A stretch of 64,000 nt of DNA from SG8-30 sp963695085 (lineage in GTDB: Bacteria > Pseudomonadota > Gammaproteobacteria > Steroidobacterales > Steroidobacteraceae): the NCBI GenBank assembly GCA_963695085.1, contig CAVOFV010000008.1, forward strand, positions 62,001 through 126,000. The letters are read 5' to 3'. Position 1 is the stretch's first letter. Each line of letters opens with the position of its first letter. The translations under genes and the position numbers were made by a program. The notes beneath the pieces were generated by a model, which did no database searches, was not told the origin of the DNA, and worked only from the letters and a program-made list of their open reading frames with translations. This document shows, one piece after another, positions 24,638 to 34,324 of this stretch.

Positions 24638-25108
24638 TCAGGCGGCCGTCACCGTGGTTTCGTCGGCGATCATCTCCTCGAGACGCTCGAGGTCCGGGAT
24701 CAGCGGAATCTCGTTGACCATCCGCACCTGGCACAGGATCGGCGCGCGGTCGCCGAACACCATCAACTGCTCCGGCTTGATCACCGAGGCGCTGACCTGC
24801 ACCAGTTGCGGGAAGCCTTGCGTGACGATGCCGAAATGCCCGGCCGGCAGCTTCTGGCCGAGACAGGCAAACACGACGATACGGGCGCGGCCGCCAGCCG
24901 GCGGCATGTGCCGGCCGCAGGCGCCCTCGAACGACACCACCGGGATGCTGCGACCGTTCCAGGACGCCAGCCCGAGGTACCAGGGCGGCGCGCCCGGCAT
25001 GTCCTGCAGCGTCTGCATCGCGGTCACCTCGGCCACGCAGGCACGCGGCACCAGCAGCCGGCCCTCGAGCACCGGAATCAGCAGCCCGTACAGGTCGCCG
25101 TCATTCAC
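24638..25108 (-). CDS. chpC: CheW-like protein ChpC
   Basis: Second CheW-type adaptor of the Pil-Chp chemosensory system, 156 residues. It matches CheW in outline: GRLLVPRACVAEVT, PGAPPWYLGLASWNGRSIPVVSFE and HFGIVTQGFPQLVQV. Its ATG overlaps the chpA stop (ATGA). In Pseudomonas chpB (methylesterase) precedes chpC, but here chpC follows chpA directly. It converges with the PIN-GNAT gene after a 12-base gap. Confidence 0.88.
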   Translation of the reverse strand: MNDGDLYGLLIPVLEGRLLVPRACVAEVTAMQTLQDMPGAPPWYLGLASWNGRSIPVVSFEGACGRHMPPAGGRARIVVFACLGQKLPAGHFGIVTQGFPQLVQVSASVIKPEQLMVFGDRAPILCQVRMVNEIPLIPDLERLEEMIADETTVTAA

Positions 25109-28100
25109 GTCGTGCGGGCGCGCTGCAACAGCGGCTCCAGGGCCTGCATCAGCTGCGCCTCCTGGTAGGGTTTGCCGAGGTAGTCGTTGACACCCAGCTC
25201 GATGGCGCGGGCGCGGTGCTTCTCGCCGACCCGCGACGTGATCATGACGATCGGCACGTCCTTGAGCCGCGCATCGTTGCGCACGTGCGAAGCGACTTCA
25301 TAGCCGTCCATGCGGGGCATCTCGATGTCGAGCAGGATCACGTCCGGCAGGTGATCCTGCAGCACGCTGATCGCGTCGAGACCGTCCTTGGCCGTCAGGA
25401 CGCGCATGCCATTGCGCTCCAGCAGCCGCTGCGTGACGCGCCGCACGGTGATCGAGTCGTCCACGACCAGGGCAAAAGCGCGCTTGTCCACGCGTGCCGC
25501 AGCCGTCAGTTCGGCCGCGCCCCGTGAGCGCCACTCGGACCGCACCAGCGCGCCGATGTCGAGGATGATGCAGATCCTGCCGTCGCCGAGGATCGTCGCG
25601 CCCGATACGCCGCGCACGGTGGCGATCTGTGGCCCGACCGGCTTGACGACGATCTCGCGGCTGCCGATCAGTTCGTCGGTGACAATGCCCGTGGAGTGCT
25701 CGCCGGCGCGCACCAGGATTACCGAAACGGCCGGATCGTGTTCGGCCGGCGGCGAAGGCGTGCCGCCAACGAACGCCGCGAGATGCTGGAACCGGTACTG
25801 CTGGCCGCCGTATTCGAAGCCCGCCCCGTCGGCCGTCAACTGCCGGTGCGCCTCGGCCGCGGGCACGCGAACCACGCCCTCGATGGTCGGCAGGGGCAGC
25901 GCGAAGAATTCGTCGCCGACCCGCACGATCAGCGCCTGGCTGATGGCCAGCGTGAACGGCAGGCGCGCCGTGAAGGTCGTGCCCTTGCCCGCCGACGAGT
26001 CCATGAACATTGCGCCGCCGAGCTTCTTCACCTCGGTCGCGACCACGTCCATGCCCACGCCGCGGCCGGCCGACTGCGTGACCTGCGACGCCGTCGAGAA
26101 GCCCGGCTCGAGGATCAGCTGCAGGGACTGCTCGTCGGTCAGATCCTGCTTCGGCTCGACGATGCCGAGCGCCAGCGCCTTCTCCCGCACGGCGCGCAGG
26201 TTGACGCCCGCGCCGTCGTCGGCCACGGTCACCACCACCTCGGCGCCCTCGCGCCTCAGCGTCAGGTCGATGCGACCCATCTCCGGCTTGCCGCGTACGG
26301 CCCGCTCGGCCGGCGTCTCGATGCCGTGCACGACCGCGTTGCGCAGCAGGTGCTCGAGCGGCGGCAGCATGCGCTCCATGACCTGGCGGTCAAACTCGCC
26401 TGCCGCGCCGGTCACCACGAGGTCGACTTTCTTGCCGGACTCGGCCGCGGCCTGCCGCACGATGCGGGTCAGGCGCTGCACGTGGCGCCTGAACGGCACC
26501 ATGCGGGTACGCATCAGGCCATTCTGCAGGTCGGTGACCGCCCGTCCCTGCTGCGTCAGCATGTCCTGCGCCTCGCGCGTCAGGCTGCCGAGCAGCGCCT
26601 GCACGCTGGCCACGTCGGAGGCGGTCTCGGCCAGCGCCCGCGAGTACTGCTGGATTGCCGAGTAGCGGTCCAGTTCCAACGGGTCGAAATCATGACGCTT
26701 CGGCATGGTCTCGACATGACGATGCAGGATCTGCGCCTCGGTCTCGATCTCCAGCTTGCGCAACTGTTCCTTGAGGCGCTGCACGACGCGATTCAGCTCG
26801 GTCAGGTTGAACTCGATCGAGCCAAGCTGCTGGTCGACTCGCGAGCGGTAGATGCTCGCCTCGCCGGCGCTGTTCAGCATCGAGTCGAGCAGCTCCGCGT
26901 CCACGCGCGCCATCTCGACGCGATCGACCGCCCCTTCGCGGCCCGGCAACGATGCCAGTGCCGCGGCTTCCGCGTCCGTGACGGCCTCGCCCGGGGCCGG
27001 TCGCGCGTCCTCGGCCACGACGGCTTCGGCGTCGGCCTCCTCGTCGGCCGCCAGTTCATCGGACTCGTCCGGCGCTGCGGCGGGCGGCTCCGCCGGCGGC
27101 GGTGCTTCCACCAGCGGTGCCGGCGCGGTGCCGCGCGCCACCATCTGGATGCGCGTGATGAGGTCGCGGGCCGGCTGCACCGGGCGCCCGACGTTGACGA
27201 AGTCGCGCATGCGGCTCAGTTCGTCGAGCGTCGCCTGTATCACCTCGAAGGTGCGTTCATCGAGCGCGAGCGCGCCGCCCGTCACCTGCATCAGCAGCGA
27301 CTCGAGTTCGTGACTGAGGTCGCCCATCGCACCGACCCCGGCCATCCGCGCGCCGCCCTTGATCGTGTGCAGCGCGCGCTGCAGTTCGACGACCCGCTCG
27401 CGGCTGCCCCGCTCCGCGCGCAGCGCGCCGACGGCGCCGTCGGCGGCCTCCAGCAGCTCGGTCGCTTCATCGCTGAAGATGGCAGCGATGTCGGCGTCAT
27501 AATCGCCGCGGCCGGTCGGCGGCGCGGCAGGCGGTGCCGCGGGTGGCACCGTCGCCGGCGCTGGCCCGGCGGCGGCGCCCGCGTAGGGCACCTCACCGCC
27601 GTCGGTCGGCAGCTCCGGCGGGGGCGGCAGCAGGTGATCAAACTCCGCGCCGTGCGACGTGCGCGCCGGCGTGAGGTCCGCCTGGATGTGCGGAATCAAC
27701 TGGTCGATACTGAGCCGCTCGCCGGCCGGCGCCTCGGGGGCGGCCGCCTGCTGCTGCTCCGGCGTTTCCGGCGGCCCGGCCGCGGGCAGCACCTCGATAA
27801 TGCCGGTCTCGTCCGGATCCGGCTCGGTCGCAATCGCCTGCTCGAGCGCCAGGTCGGCGGCCGACACGCGACTGACCATTTCCTCGACGCTGGCCAGGTT
27901 CGACGCCGGCAAGTGCAGTCGTTCGAGCACGTCCTCGAAGGCCGCCACCGAATCTGCCAGCACCGACAGGCCCGCGTCGTCCAGCGAGCGGCCATGATCG
28001 AACAGCCGCGTGAGCCAGCGGTGCAGGGGTTCGGCCAGCCGCACGGCATGCGGCGACTCGGCCGTGCGCGAAGCGCCGCGCAGCGTGTGGCAGGCGCGGT

Positions 28101-30612
28101 ACAGCTGCTCGGTAACGTGGTGCGGTCCAGGCGTGGTCCACGACTTGCGCAGGAATACGCGCACGGTCTCCAGGTGCGACTGCATCTCCTTGCGGTAGAT
28201 GTCCTGCAGCGAATGGTCAATCGACGCTGGCGCTTCCGGCTCGGCCGGGCGCTCCGGTTCCGGCGGCGGTGCGGCGACGGGTGGCCGCAGCGCGGCGGGC
28301 TGCAGCATCTTGGCGCCAGCGGGCGGCACGCGCTCGAGCATCTTCGCCATGCCCGCCGGGTCCAGCGCAACCATGAGCGTCTTTTCGTAGGGGCGCCGCT
28401 CGGCCGCCTCGGCATGCGGCGCGGCGACCGCTTCGTCGCCCGCAGCGAGCGCAGCAATGCGCGCCGCAATCGTTGCAACGGCCGGCGCTGCGGACTCGTT
28501 GCTCTCGAGCGCGTCGATCAGCCCGGGCAGCGCCGCCACGGCTTCGCGCAGCACGACCATCATTTCCGGCGCGCGCGGCCGCGTGCCGTCGATGATCCGG
28601 TTGAGCAGGTACTCCACGGACCACGCGAAGTCGCCAAGCACCGACGCGCCGACCATGCGGCCGCTGCCCTTCATCGTATGGAAGGCGCGACGGACGCGGG
28701 TCAGGGATTCGCGGTCGGCCGGGTTCTCGTCCCATAACGGGAACAGCTTGCGAACGACCACCGTCTCCTCGCGCGCTTCCTCCACGAATATCGTGAACAG
28801 CTCCGGATCGACGGCGGCGGTGGCTGCGGGCTCGCGGGCCGGCGGCGCAGCGCCGCGCGGCGTTTCCAGCACCACCGTCGCGTCCTGCTCCGACGCCATC
28901 GCCGCGTGCGCCGCGCCCGCCAGCGGCTGGGCGGGGGCATCCAGCGCCGACAGACAACGCTCGGCGTTGTCGAGCATGTACCATGGATCGCCGCGGCCGG
29001 CCTGCAGCGTCTCCATGTAGTACTCGATGCTGACCAGCGCATCCGCCAGGCGATCGATGACCGGCGGCGGCGGCGGCGGCGTGCCCGGTCGCAGCAGCTC
29101 CACGACCCGCCGGCCGATGCGCAGCATGATCTCCATCGCGCGCGTCTTGCCGAGCATCAGCAGCGTGGCCGTGACGCCGCGCGTCAGCGGCATGATCGAG
29201 TCGATGCCGACGACCTCCGCGTCCGGCTGCAGCGCCTGCGTGACGATTTCCTTGATGCGGGCCAGGTTGATCCCGCACTCGCGCAGGACCGCGCCGGTGA
29301 CCTGGCGGAATTCGGGATCCGTCGGCGCTCCCGCGGCAGGTGCGCCGGGCGGCATGATGAGCCGCACGAGGCCATCGTCGAGGCTGTCCTCGACGGTGAT
29401 CAATGCGGTGGCGATGCCGAGCAGCCCGTCCGGGTCGCCGGTCGTGCGGCGCGCGACGACGTCGCCCAGCCGGCCCAGTTCCGCCTGCACCTGCTCGCGC
29501 AGCGAGCCGAGACCGAGCACGGCAAGCGTGTCGCCGATCTTCTTCAGCAACTCGACCTGCGGCGCGAGCTCTTCGGGCTGGCCGCCCTTGCGGGTGAACA
29601 GGTCGAGCGCGTCCTTGACCCGCCCGAGGTCTTCCTTGATGGCCGCGGCGACCGTGTGCATGAGCTTGACCGACGGCAGCGACAGTGAAGTGCGCTCGTC
29701 CTCGATCGAGTCGTCCAGCGGCAGCAGTTCGGCGATGCGGAACGACTCGCGTACCGCCGTCACGCGCAGGCCGTCGGACTTTGCGCGCGCGACGTAATAA
29801 AGCAGGTTGTTGAGCAGCTCCAGCGGCGGCTTCCCGGCGTAGGCCTGCTCGCCGGACTCGTACAGCCGGCGCAATTCGCGGTCGGCATGGCCGAGCAGCC
29901 GCTTGACCGACAGGCTGCACTCCAGCCCGCCACTGCGCGCCGCCTCCAGCACTGCGCCGACCACCCACCACAACTGGTAGACCGGCGCCGTGGTCGCGGC
30001 GCCTTCGATGCTTGTGGCAATCCTGGCCAGCTCGTCGAGGCGGGCCTGCGACCGGTCGCCGCGGATCAGCCCGAGCAGCGCCACCTGGTAGGCCGGCCGC
30101 CGGCGCCGCGCCAGTTTCGCTGCCGTCAGGCCCGGCTCGTCGCCAGGCGACGGCGCGGGCTGCTGCTTGGACGTCAGGTTGAGCGACAGCAGCGTGCCCT
30201 CGGACAACAGCGGCGCGCCGCGGCAGGCCCGCAGGTCATTGAGCAGCGGCAGCAACACCAGCGCCAGGTCCCGGCTGCCGCCGAGCACGCGGTCCAGGTA
30301 GGTGGGCAACTGCATCGCCGCGCGCACCAGCGCGTCCAGGCCCTCCTCCGTACCGTGCAGGTCGCTGCCGGGCGCCAGCCACCGTGCCGCCAGTTCCATT
30401 TCCTCGGCCAGCAGGGCGCCACCGTAGATCTCGACGACGCGCAGCACGCCGCGCACCTGGCGCAACAGGTCGGCCACCTGCTCGAGCGACGCGAGTTCGC
30501 CCGGCTCGTTCGCGATGGTCTCGAGCAGGGCGCGCACCTCGCCCAGCGTCGTGTTGACCTCTTCTGTGACGACGTGCAGGGCCTGGGCGTCTGCTTGCAG
30601 TGCGGCGGCCAT
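25105..30612 (-). CDS. chpA: Hybrid chemosensory histidine kinase ChpA (PilL)
   Basis: CheA-type kinase of the type IV pilus chemosensory system, 1835 residues. From the N terminus: about 600 residues of degenerate Hpt-like helical domains, then three Hpt domains with phosphorylatable histidines (FHTMKGSGR near 643, CHTLRGASR near 841, LHTIKGGAR near 1081), separated by proline/alanine linkers. Dimer and HATPase domains follow (HLLRNAVVHG near 1422, GRGVGMDVVATEVKKLGG near 1520), then a CheW domain (VRVGDEFFALPLPTIEGVV) and a receiver ending the protein (VVDDSITVRRVTQRLL, LLDIEMPRMDG near 1759, GKPY). Pseudomonas ChpA has eight phosphotransfer domains; here fewer keep the residue. Starts four bases after pilJ ends. 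Confidence 0.95.
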   Translation of the reverse strand: MAAALQADAQALHVVTEEVNTTLGEVRALLETIANEPGELASLEQVADLLRQVRGVLRVVEIYGGALLAEEMELAARWLAPGSDLHGTEEGLDALVRAAMQLPTYLDRVLGGSRDLALVLLPLLNDLRACRGAPLLSEGTLLSLNLTSKQQPAPSPGDEPGLTAAKLARRRRPAYQVALLGLIRGDRSQARLDELARIATSIEGAATTAPVYQLWWVVGAVLEAARSGGLECSLSVKRLLGHADRELRRLYESGEQAYAGKPPLELLNNLLYYVARAKSDGLRVTAVRESFRIAELLPLDDSIEDERTSLSLPSVKLMHTVAAAIKEDLGRVKDALDLFTRKGGQPEELAPQVELLKKIGDTLAVLGLGSLREQVQAELGRLGDVVARRTTGDPDGLLGIATALITVEDSLDDGLVRLIMPPGAPAAGAPTDPEFRQVTGAVLRECGINLARIKEIVTQALQPDAEVVGIDSIMPLTRGVTATLLMLGKTRAMEIMLRIGRRVVELLRPGTPPPPPPVIDRLADALVSIEYYMETLQAGRGDPWYMLDNAERCLSALDAPAQPLAGAAHAAMASEQDATVVLETPRGAAPPAREPAATAAVDPELFTIFVEEAREETVVVRKLFPLWDENPADRESLTRVRRAFHTMKGSGRMVGASVLGDFAWSVEYLLNRIIDGTRPRAPEMMVVLREAVAALPGLIDALESNESAAPAVATIAARIAALAAGDEAVAAPHAEAAERRPYEKTLMVALDPAGMAKMLERVPPAGAKMLQPAALRPPVAAPPPEPERPAEPEAPASIDHSLQDIYRKEMQSHLETVRVFLRKSWTTPGPHHVTEQLYRACHTLRGASRTAESPHAVRLAEPLHRWLTRLFDHGRSLDDAGLSVLADSVAAFEDVLERLHLPASNLASVEEMVSRVSAADLALEQAIATEPDPDETGIIEVLPAAGPPETPEQQQAAAPEAPAGERLSIDQLIPHIQADLTPARTSHGAEFDHLLPPPPELPTDGGEVPYAGAAAGPAPATVPPAAPPAAPPTGRGDYDADIAAIFSDEATELLEAADGAVGALRAERGSRERVVELQRALHTIKGGARMAGVGAMGDLSHELESLLMQVTGGALALDERTFEVIQATLDELSRMRDFVNVGRPVQPARDLITRIQMVARGTAPAPLVEAPPPAEPPAAAPDESDELAADEEADAEAVVAEDARPAPGEAVTDAEAAALASLPGREGAVDRVEMARVDAELLDSMLNSAGEASIYRSRVDQQLGSIEFNLTELNRVVQRLKEQLRKLEIETEAQILHRHVETMPKRHDFDPLELDRYSAIQQYSRALAETASDVASVQALLGSLTREAQDMLTQQGRAVTDLQNGLMRTRMVPFRRHVQRLTRIVRQAAAESGKKVDLVVTGAAGEFDRQVMERMLPPLEHLLRNAVVHGIETPAERAVRGKPEMGRIDLTLRREGAEVVVTVADDGAGVNLRAVREKALALGIVEPKQDLTDEQSLQLILEPGFSTASQVTQSAGRGVGMDVVATEVKKLGGAMFMDSSAGKGTTFTARLPFTLAISQALIVRVGDEFFALPLPTIEGVVRVPAAEAHRQLTADGAGFEYGGQQYRFQHLAAFVGGTPSPPAEHDPAVSVILVRAGEHSTGIVTDELIGSREIVVKPVGPQIATVRGVSGATILGDGRICIILDIGALVRSEWRSRGAAELTAAARVDKRAFALVVDDSITVRRVTQRLLERNGMRVLTAKDGLDAISVLQDHLPDVILLDIEMPRMDGYEVASHVRNDARLKDVPIVMITSRVGEKHRARAIELGVNDYLGKPYQEAQLMQALEPLLQRARTT

Positions 30613-30615
30613 GCT

Positions 30616-32712
30616 TCAGCCCGTCGTTCCGGCCCAGCGCGCGGGCGGACTCGCGGCAACGGGCGCCTCGCTGGCGGCGACGATCGCGGACCGGCGCGGC
30701 GGCGGTGCGGCCTGCACCTCGGTGGGCAGCCGGAAGCCGGCCGCCGACCGGCGCAGCAGCGCCGACAGGTCTGCCAGCCGCGCGATCGCGGTGGACGTGG
30801 CGCTGGTATTGTCCGCGGTCTGCTGGCTGATCTCGCGCAGCACCTGCATGGAACGCGAAATCTGCGCCGACGTCGCGGCCTGCTGCCGCGCGCTGCCGCT
30901 GATGTTCTGCAGCAGTTGCGCAATCTGGTTGGACACTGCCTCGATCTCGCCAAGCGCCGCACCGGCATTCTCGGCCAGCAGCGCGCCACCGACGACGTCC
31001 GTCGTCGTGCGCTCCATCGACACGACGGCCTCATTGGTATCGCTCTGGATGGTCCGCACCAGTACCTCGATCTGGCGTGTCGAGTGGCCGGCACGCTCTG
31101 CCAGCCGCTGTACCTCGTCCGCCACCACTGCGAAGCCGCGGCCGGCGTCGCCAGCCATCGAGGCCTGGATCGAGGCGTTCAGCGCCAGGATATTGGTCTG
31201 TTCGGCGATGTCGTTGATGAGTTCGACGATATTGCCGATTTCCTGCGAACTCTCGCCGAGGCGCTTGATGCGCTTGGACGTGTCCTGGATGTTCTCGCGG
31301 ATGGCGTTCATGCCGTCGATGGTGCGGCGCACCGCGTCCGCGCCCTTGTGCGAAACGTCCACGGCATGGCGCGCGACGTCGGAGCAACGTTCCGAATTGG
31401 CCGACACCTCTTCAATGGACGACGCCATGCCGGCCACGGCGTCGGTCGCCCCGGCCACCTGCCGCGATTGCGCGACGCTCGCCTTGGCCAGGTGGCCGGC
31501 CGCCGCCTGGGTCTGGCGCGCGGCCGAATCGAGCTGCACGGCCGTGTCGTTGATGGTCGCGACCAGATCGCGCAAGGCCTCGATCGCGTAGTTGATGGCA
31601 TCCGCGATCGCGCCGGTGATTTCGTCGGTCACCGTTGCCTGCACCGTCAGGTCGCCGTCGGCCAGGCTCGACATCTCGTCCAGCAGCCGCAGGATGGCCT
31701 CCTGGTTGCGGCGGTTCTGGCGCGCCTGCTCCTCGGTGACGCGCCGCAGGTGTATCGTCCGGCGCCAGGCCAGCAAGGCCGCCAGCAGCACGGCGATGGC
31801 CAGCGCCACCGCGGCCAGCGCAGGATACGGCCCGGCGACCACCAGCGTGGGGCCGACCGCCGTCTCGATCGTCTGCAGCCTCAGGTCGGCGGCCGCACCG
31901 GCCTTGCCGAGCTCGGCGGCGCGCCGCTGCGCGGTGACGACCTGTTCGGCGCGCTCGAGCGCACCCCGCACCTGTTCCTCGAAGGATGCGAAAGTCTTGC
32001 GCGTGTCAGCCAGCCGCGTGTTCGCCTCGCCGGTCAGGCGCGCCACGTCGGCGCCGCCGGCCTGCCCGGCGAATCCGGCCAGGAACTGCGCGAGCAGCGC
32101 GGTGTTGTCGGCAATGTCGCGGGACGCCTGAGCCAGCTTGTCGCCGCCGGCCGCCAGCACCTGCAGGTCGGCACTCGTCCTGCGGGCCACGGTTTCGAAC
32201 TCGGGCAGGTAGCGCAACGCGCCCGCCCCACCCGGCGCTGCCACCGCATTGCCGGTGTCCGCCAGCAGCCTGCCCAGCCACGTGTCCGCACCGGCCGCCC
32301 AGGTCTTCAGTTCGGCCGACGGGGTGCGCACCTCGAGCACGGCGTCCGCCCCCTGCAGCAACTCCGGCCAGGCGGGCTCGTCGCCGAGCAGCCGCGCGCT
32401 GGGGCTCGACAGCGACTCGAACGAGGCGCGGCCCGCTTCGATCTCCCCGAGCAGCGACGCCAGACTGTCCCGCGATCCGGCCAGGCGGGTCATCGCAGCC
32501 TCGTCGCCGCGCACGGCTTCGGCCGCGAGTGGCGGCATCGACGTGGCCAGCCGGGTCAGTTCCGCGACGTGACGGCGCAAGTCCCGCTCCTGCGCCTGGA
32601 ACCTGGCGGACAGCAGCAACATGACGGCCGCCGCCAGCAACAGCGCGACGCCGATCGCGATCAGCACCGGCAGCAACCGGGACGCTTTCTGCGGTTCGAG
32701 CATTCTTGCCAT
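30616..32712 (-). CDS. pilJ: Methyl-accepting chemotaxis protein PilJ
   Basis: Chemoreceptor of the Pil-Chp system, 698 residues. A first membrane helix (LLPVLIAIGVALLLAAAVML) and a second near residue 300 (AAVALAIAVLLAALLAW) enclose a long periplasmic domain with paired PilJ-type four-helix regions. The cytoplasmic signalling tip is EQTNILALNASIQASMAGDAG, with the PilJ-type ASMAG in place of the EAARAGE of classical receptors. Flanked by pilI and chpA. It would sense pilus retraction or surface contact; no methyltransferase or methylesterase gene is in the cluster. Confidence 0.95.
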   Translation of the reverse strand: MARMLEPQKASRLLPVLIAIGVALLLAAAVMLLLSARFQAQERDLRRHVAELTRLATSMPPLAAEAVRGDEAAMTRLAGSRDSLASLLGEIEAGRASFESLSSPSARLLGDEPAWPELLQGADAVLEVRTPSAELKTWAAGADTWLGRLLADTGNAVAAPGGAGALRYLPEFETVARRTSADLQVLAAGGDKLAQASRDIADNTALLAQFLAGFAGQAGGADVARLTGEANTRLADTRKTFASFEEQVRGALERAEQVVTAQRRAAELGKAGAAADLRLQTIETAVGPTLVVAGPYPALAAVALAIAVLLAALLAWRRTIHLRRVTEEQARQNRRNQEAILRLLDEMSSLADGDLTVQATVTDEITGAIADAINYAIEALRDLVATINDTAVQLDSAARQTQAAAGHLAKASVAQSRQVAGATDAVAGMASSIEEVSANSERCSDVARHAVDVSHKGADAVRRTIDGMNAIRENIQDTSKRIKRLGESSQEIGNIVELINDIAEQTNILALNASIQASMAGDAGRGFAVVADEVQRLAERAGHSTRQIEVLVRTIQSDTNEAVVSMERTTTDVVGGALLAENAGAALGEIEAVSNQIAQLLQNISGSARQQAATSAQISRSMQVLREISQQTADNTSATSTAIARLADLSALLRRSAAGFRLPTEVQAAPPPRRSAIVAASEAPVAASPPARWAGTTG

Positions 32713-32729
32713 CCGCTTCCTTATCCCGC

Positions 32730-33284
32730 CTAGCCCTTCACGAAAGCCGGGCTTTCGACCAGCTTCCGCAGGCTGAACACCGGCCAGGCCTCGGTCCCGC
32801 GCCGGAACGACCCGGCCAGGTAACGTTCGCAGCGAATCATCGTCATGGGTGGCTCGGCGTGGAACTCCTGCTCATTGAAACGCCTGAAGCCGAGCACCTC
32901 GTCCACCACCAGCCCGGCCGGGATCTCGCGGTGGTTGACGACGATCACCCTGGCGTTGCGACCCTCCTGGGTCTCGCCGCTGCCCAGGTACTGCTTGAGG
33001 TCGACCACCGGCAGCAACTGTCCGCGCACGTTGGCCAGGCCGCGAATCCACTCCCTGGCACCCGGCACACGCGTCAGCGGCGCCGGCACGCCCATCACTT
33101 CGCGCGCCTCGTCGCGCGCCACCAGAAACGTCTCGCCGCCCATGCGGAACGCGACACCGATCCAGGCCTGGCCGGCCGCAGCCTCGAGCGCGCCTGCCAC
33201 GGCGGCGCGCGCGCGCCGGTCCAGTTCCTGCAACAGCTCGAACGGCCTGTCCTTCAGCGACTTGAGGCTCTCTGCGGACGACAT
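32730..33284 (-). CDS. pilI: CheW-like adaptor PilI
   Basis: Couples PilJ to ChpA. 184 residues with a PilI-type N-terminal extension (LKSLKDRPFELLQELDRRAR) before the CheW domain (GVAFRMGGETFLVARDEAREVM, VPGAREWIRGLANVRGQLLPVVDL, GLVVDEVLGFRRF). It lies between pilH (4-base gap) and pilJ (17-base gap) in the same order as in Pseudomonas. Confidence 0.94.
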   Translation of the reverse strand: MSSAESLKSLKDRPFELLQELDRRARAAVAGALEAAAGQAWIGVAFRMGGETFLVARDEAREVMGVPAPLTRVPGAREWIRGLANVRGQLLPVVDLKQYLGSGETQEGRNARVIVVNHREIPAGLVVDEVLGFRRFNEQEFHAEPPMTMIRCERYLAGSFRRGTEAWPVFSLRKLVESPAFVKG

Positions 33285-33288
33285 TTCC

Positions 33289-33657
33289 TCAGCCCGCCGG
33301 CAACGCCGCCTGCGCCTTCTTCCGCAACTGCGACGCCGACACCGGTTTCACGAGGTAGTCGACCGCGCCCTGGCGCATGCCCCAGACCATGTCGCTCTCC
33401 TGATCCTTGCTCGACACCATGATGACCGGGATCGCCCTGGTCTTCGGATCGTTGCTGAGCTCGCGCGTCGCGCGGAACCCGTCCATGCCGGGCATGACGA
33501 TGTCCATGAGAATGAGGTCGGGCCGCAGCGCGCGCGCCTTGCGGATCGCTTCGTCGCCGTCGGCGGCCGTTTCGACCTCGAATCCCGCCGCTTCGAGGAC
33601 CTGCCTCATCTGGTGGACCTCGGTGGGAGAGTCGTCGACGATCAGGATGAGCGCCAT
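33289..33657 (-). CDS. pilH: Single-domain response regulator PilH
   Basis: CheY-like regulator of pilus retraction, 122 residues. Acidic pocket ILIVDDSPTEV, phospho-acceptor in LILMDIVMPGMDG, SSKDQESD and the lysine in YLVKPVS. The start at 33657 (MALILIVDDSP) is preferred to the upstream ATG at 33723, which would add a non-homologous tail overlapping pilG. Confidence 0.94.
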   Translation of the reverse strand: MALILIVDDSPTEVHQMRQVLEAAGFEVETAADGDEAIRKARALRPDLILMDIVMPGMDGFRATRELSNDPKTRAIPVIMVSSKDQESDMVWGMRQGAVDYLVKPVSASQLRKKAQAALPAG

Positions 33658-33679
33658 GTCATGCTCCGGTGAACGACCC

Positions 33680-34087
33680 TCAACGGCTGACGTGCTGCTC
33701 GATCGCCGACAACAGCTCGTCACGGGTAAACGGCTTGGTCAGGTAATGCTCCGAGCCGACGATCCTGCCGCGCGCGCGGTCGAACAGGCCGTCCTTGCTG
33801 GACAGCATGATCACCGGGATCGAGCGGAACACCTTGTTGTGCTTGATCAGCGAGCAGGTCTGGTAGCCGTCCAGGCGCGGCATCATGATGTCCACGAAGA
33901 CGATGTCCGGCTGGTGGTCCGCGACCTTGGGCAGCGCGTCGAACCCATCCACCGCCGTGAATACTTCGCAGCCCTCCTTGGCCAGCAGGGTTTCCGCCGT
34001 ACGGCGGATGGTCTTGCTGTCGTCAACGACGAGCACCTTCAGTCCCTGAAGCCGGGCTGGCGTCTTGGCGGCGGCTGCGCTCTCCAT
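33680..34087 (-). CDS. pilG: Single-domain response regulator PilG
   Basis: CheY-like regulator needed for pilus extension, 135 residues. An N-terminal extension of 15 residues precedes LKVLVVDDSKTIRRTAETLL, which is highly typical of PilG, with VFVDIMMPRLDGYQTC as phosphorylation site and YLTKPFTRDEL. First gene of pilG-pilH-pilI-pilJ-chpA-chpC, divergent from gshB as in Pseudomonas. Confidence 0.95.
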   Translation of the reverse strand: MESAAAAKTPARLQGLKVLVVDDSKTIRRTAETLLAKEGCEVFTAVDGFDALPKVADHQPDIVFVDIMMPRLDGYQTCSLIKHNKVFRSIPVIMLSSKDGLFDRARGRIVGSEHYLTKPFTRDELLSAIEQHVSR

Positions 34088-34154
34088 CTATCACCTCCGA
34101 CCCGGTCAGCATCACGTTGGGGCGCTCCCACACACCGCATGGGCACGCCCGTCG

Positions 34155-34183
34155 CATATACCTCCGGAGCGTCGACTTTTTAA
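34155..34183 (-). promoter_or_regulatory. Probable promoter of the pilG-chpC operon
   Basis: Minus strand TTAAAA (34178-34183), 17-base spacer, TATATG (34155-34160), about 60 bases before the pilG start. Both boxes stand out from GC-rich surroundings, but the match to consensus is moderate. Confidence 0.45.
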
Positions 34184-34324
34184 CATATCGGCACCCCGCC
34201 CGCCATGCGCGGACCCGCGCCCGCGCGACGGCCGGTACAGGATGACGGTGTACTATGTCGCGACCCCCTAGCGGGGTCGATGCGCGTCACATTCCGGCCA
34301 ATCCGGCTGCCCGGGAGCGATGAA

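Noticed and set aside
25696..28737. Plus-strand open frame of about 1000 codons
   Set aside because: It is antisense to chpA, rich in R, H, A and G, has no domain or ribosome binding site, and is typical of high-GC shadow frames.
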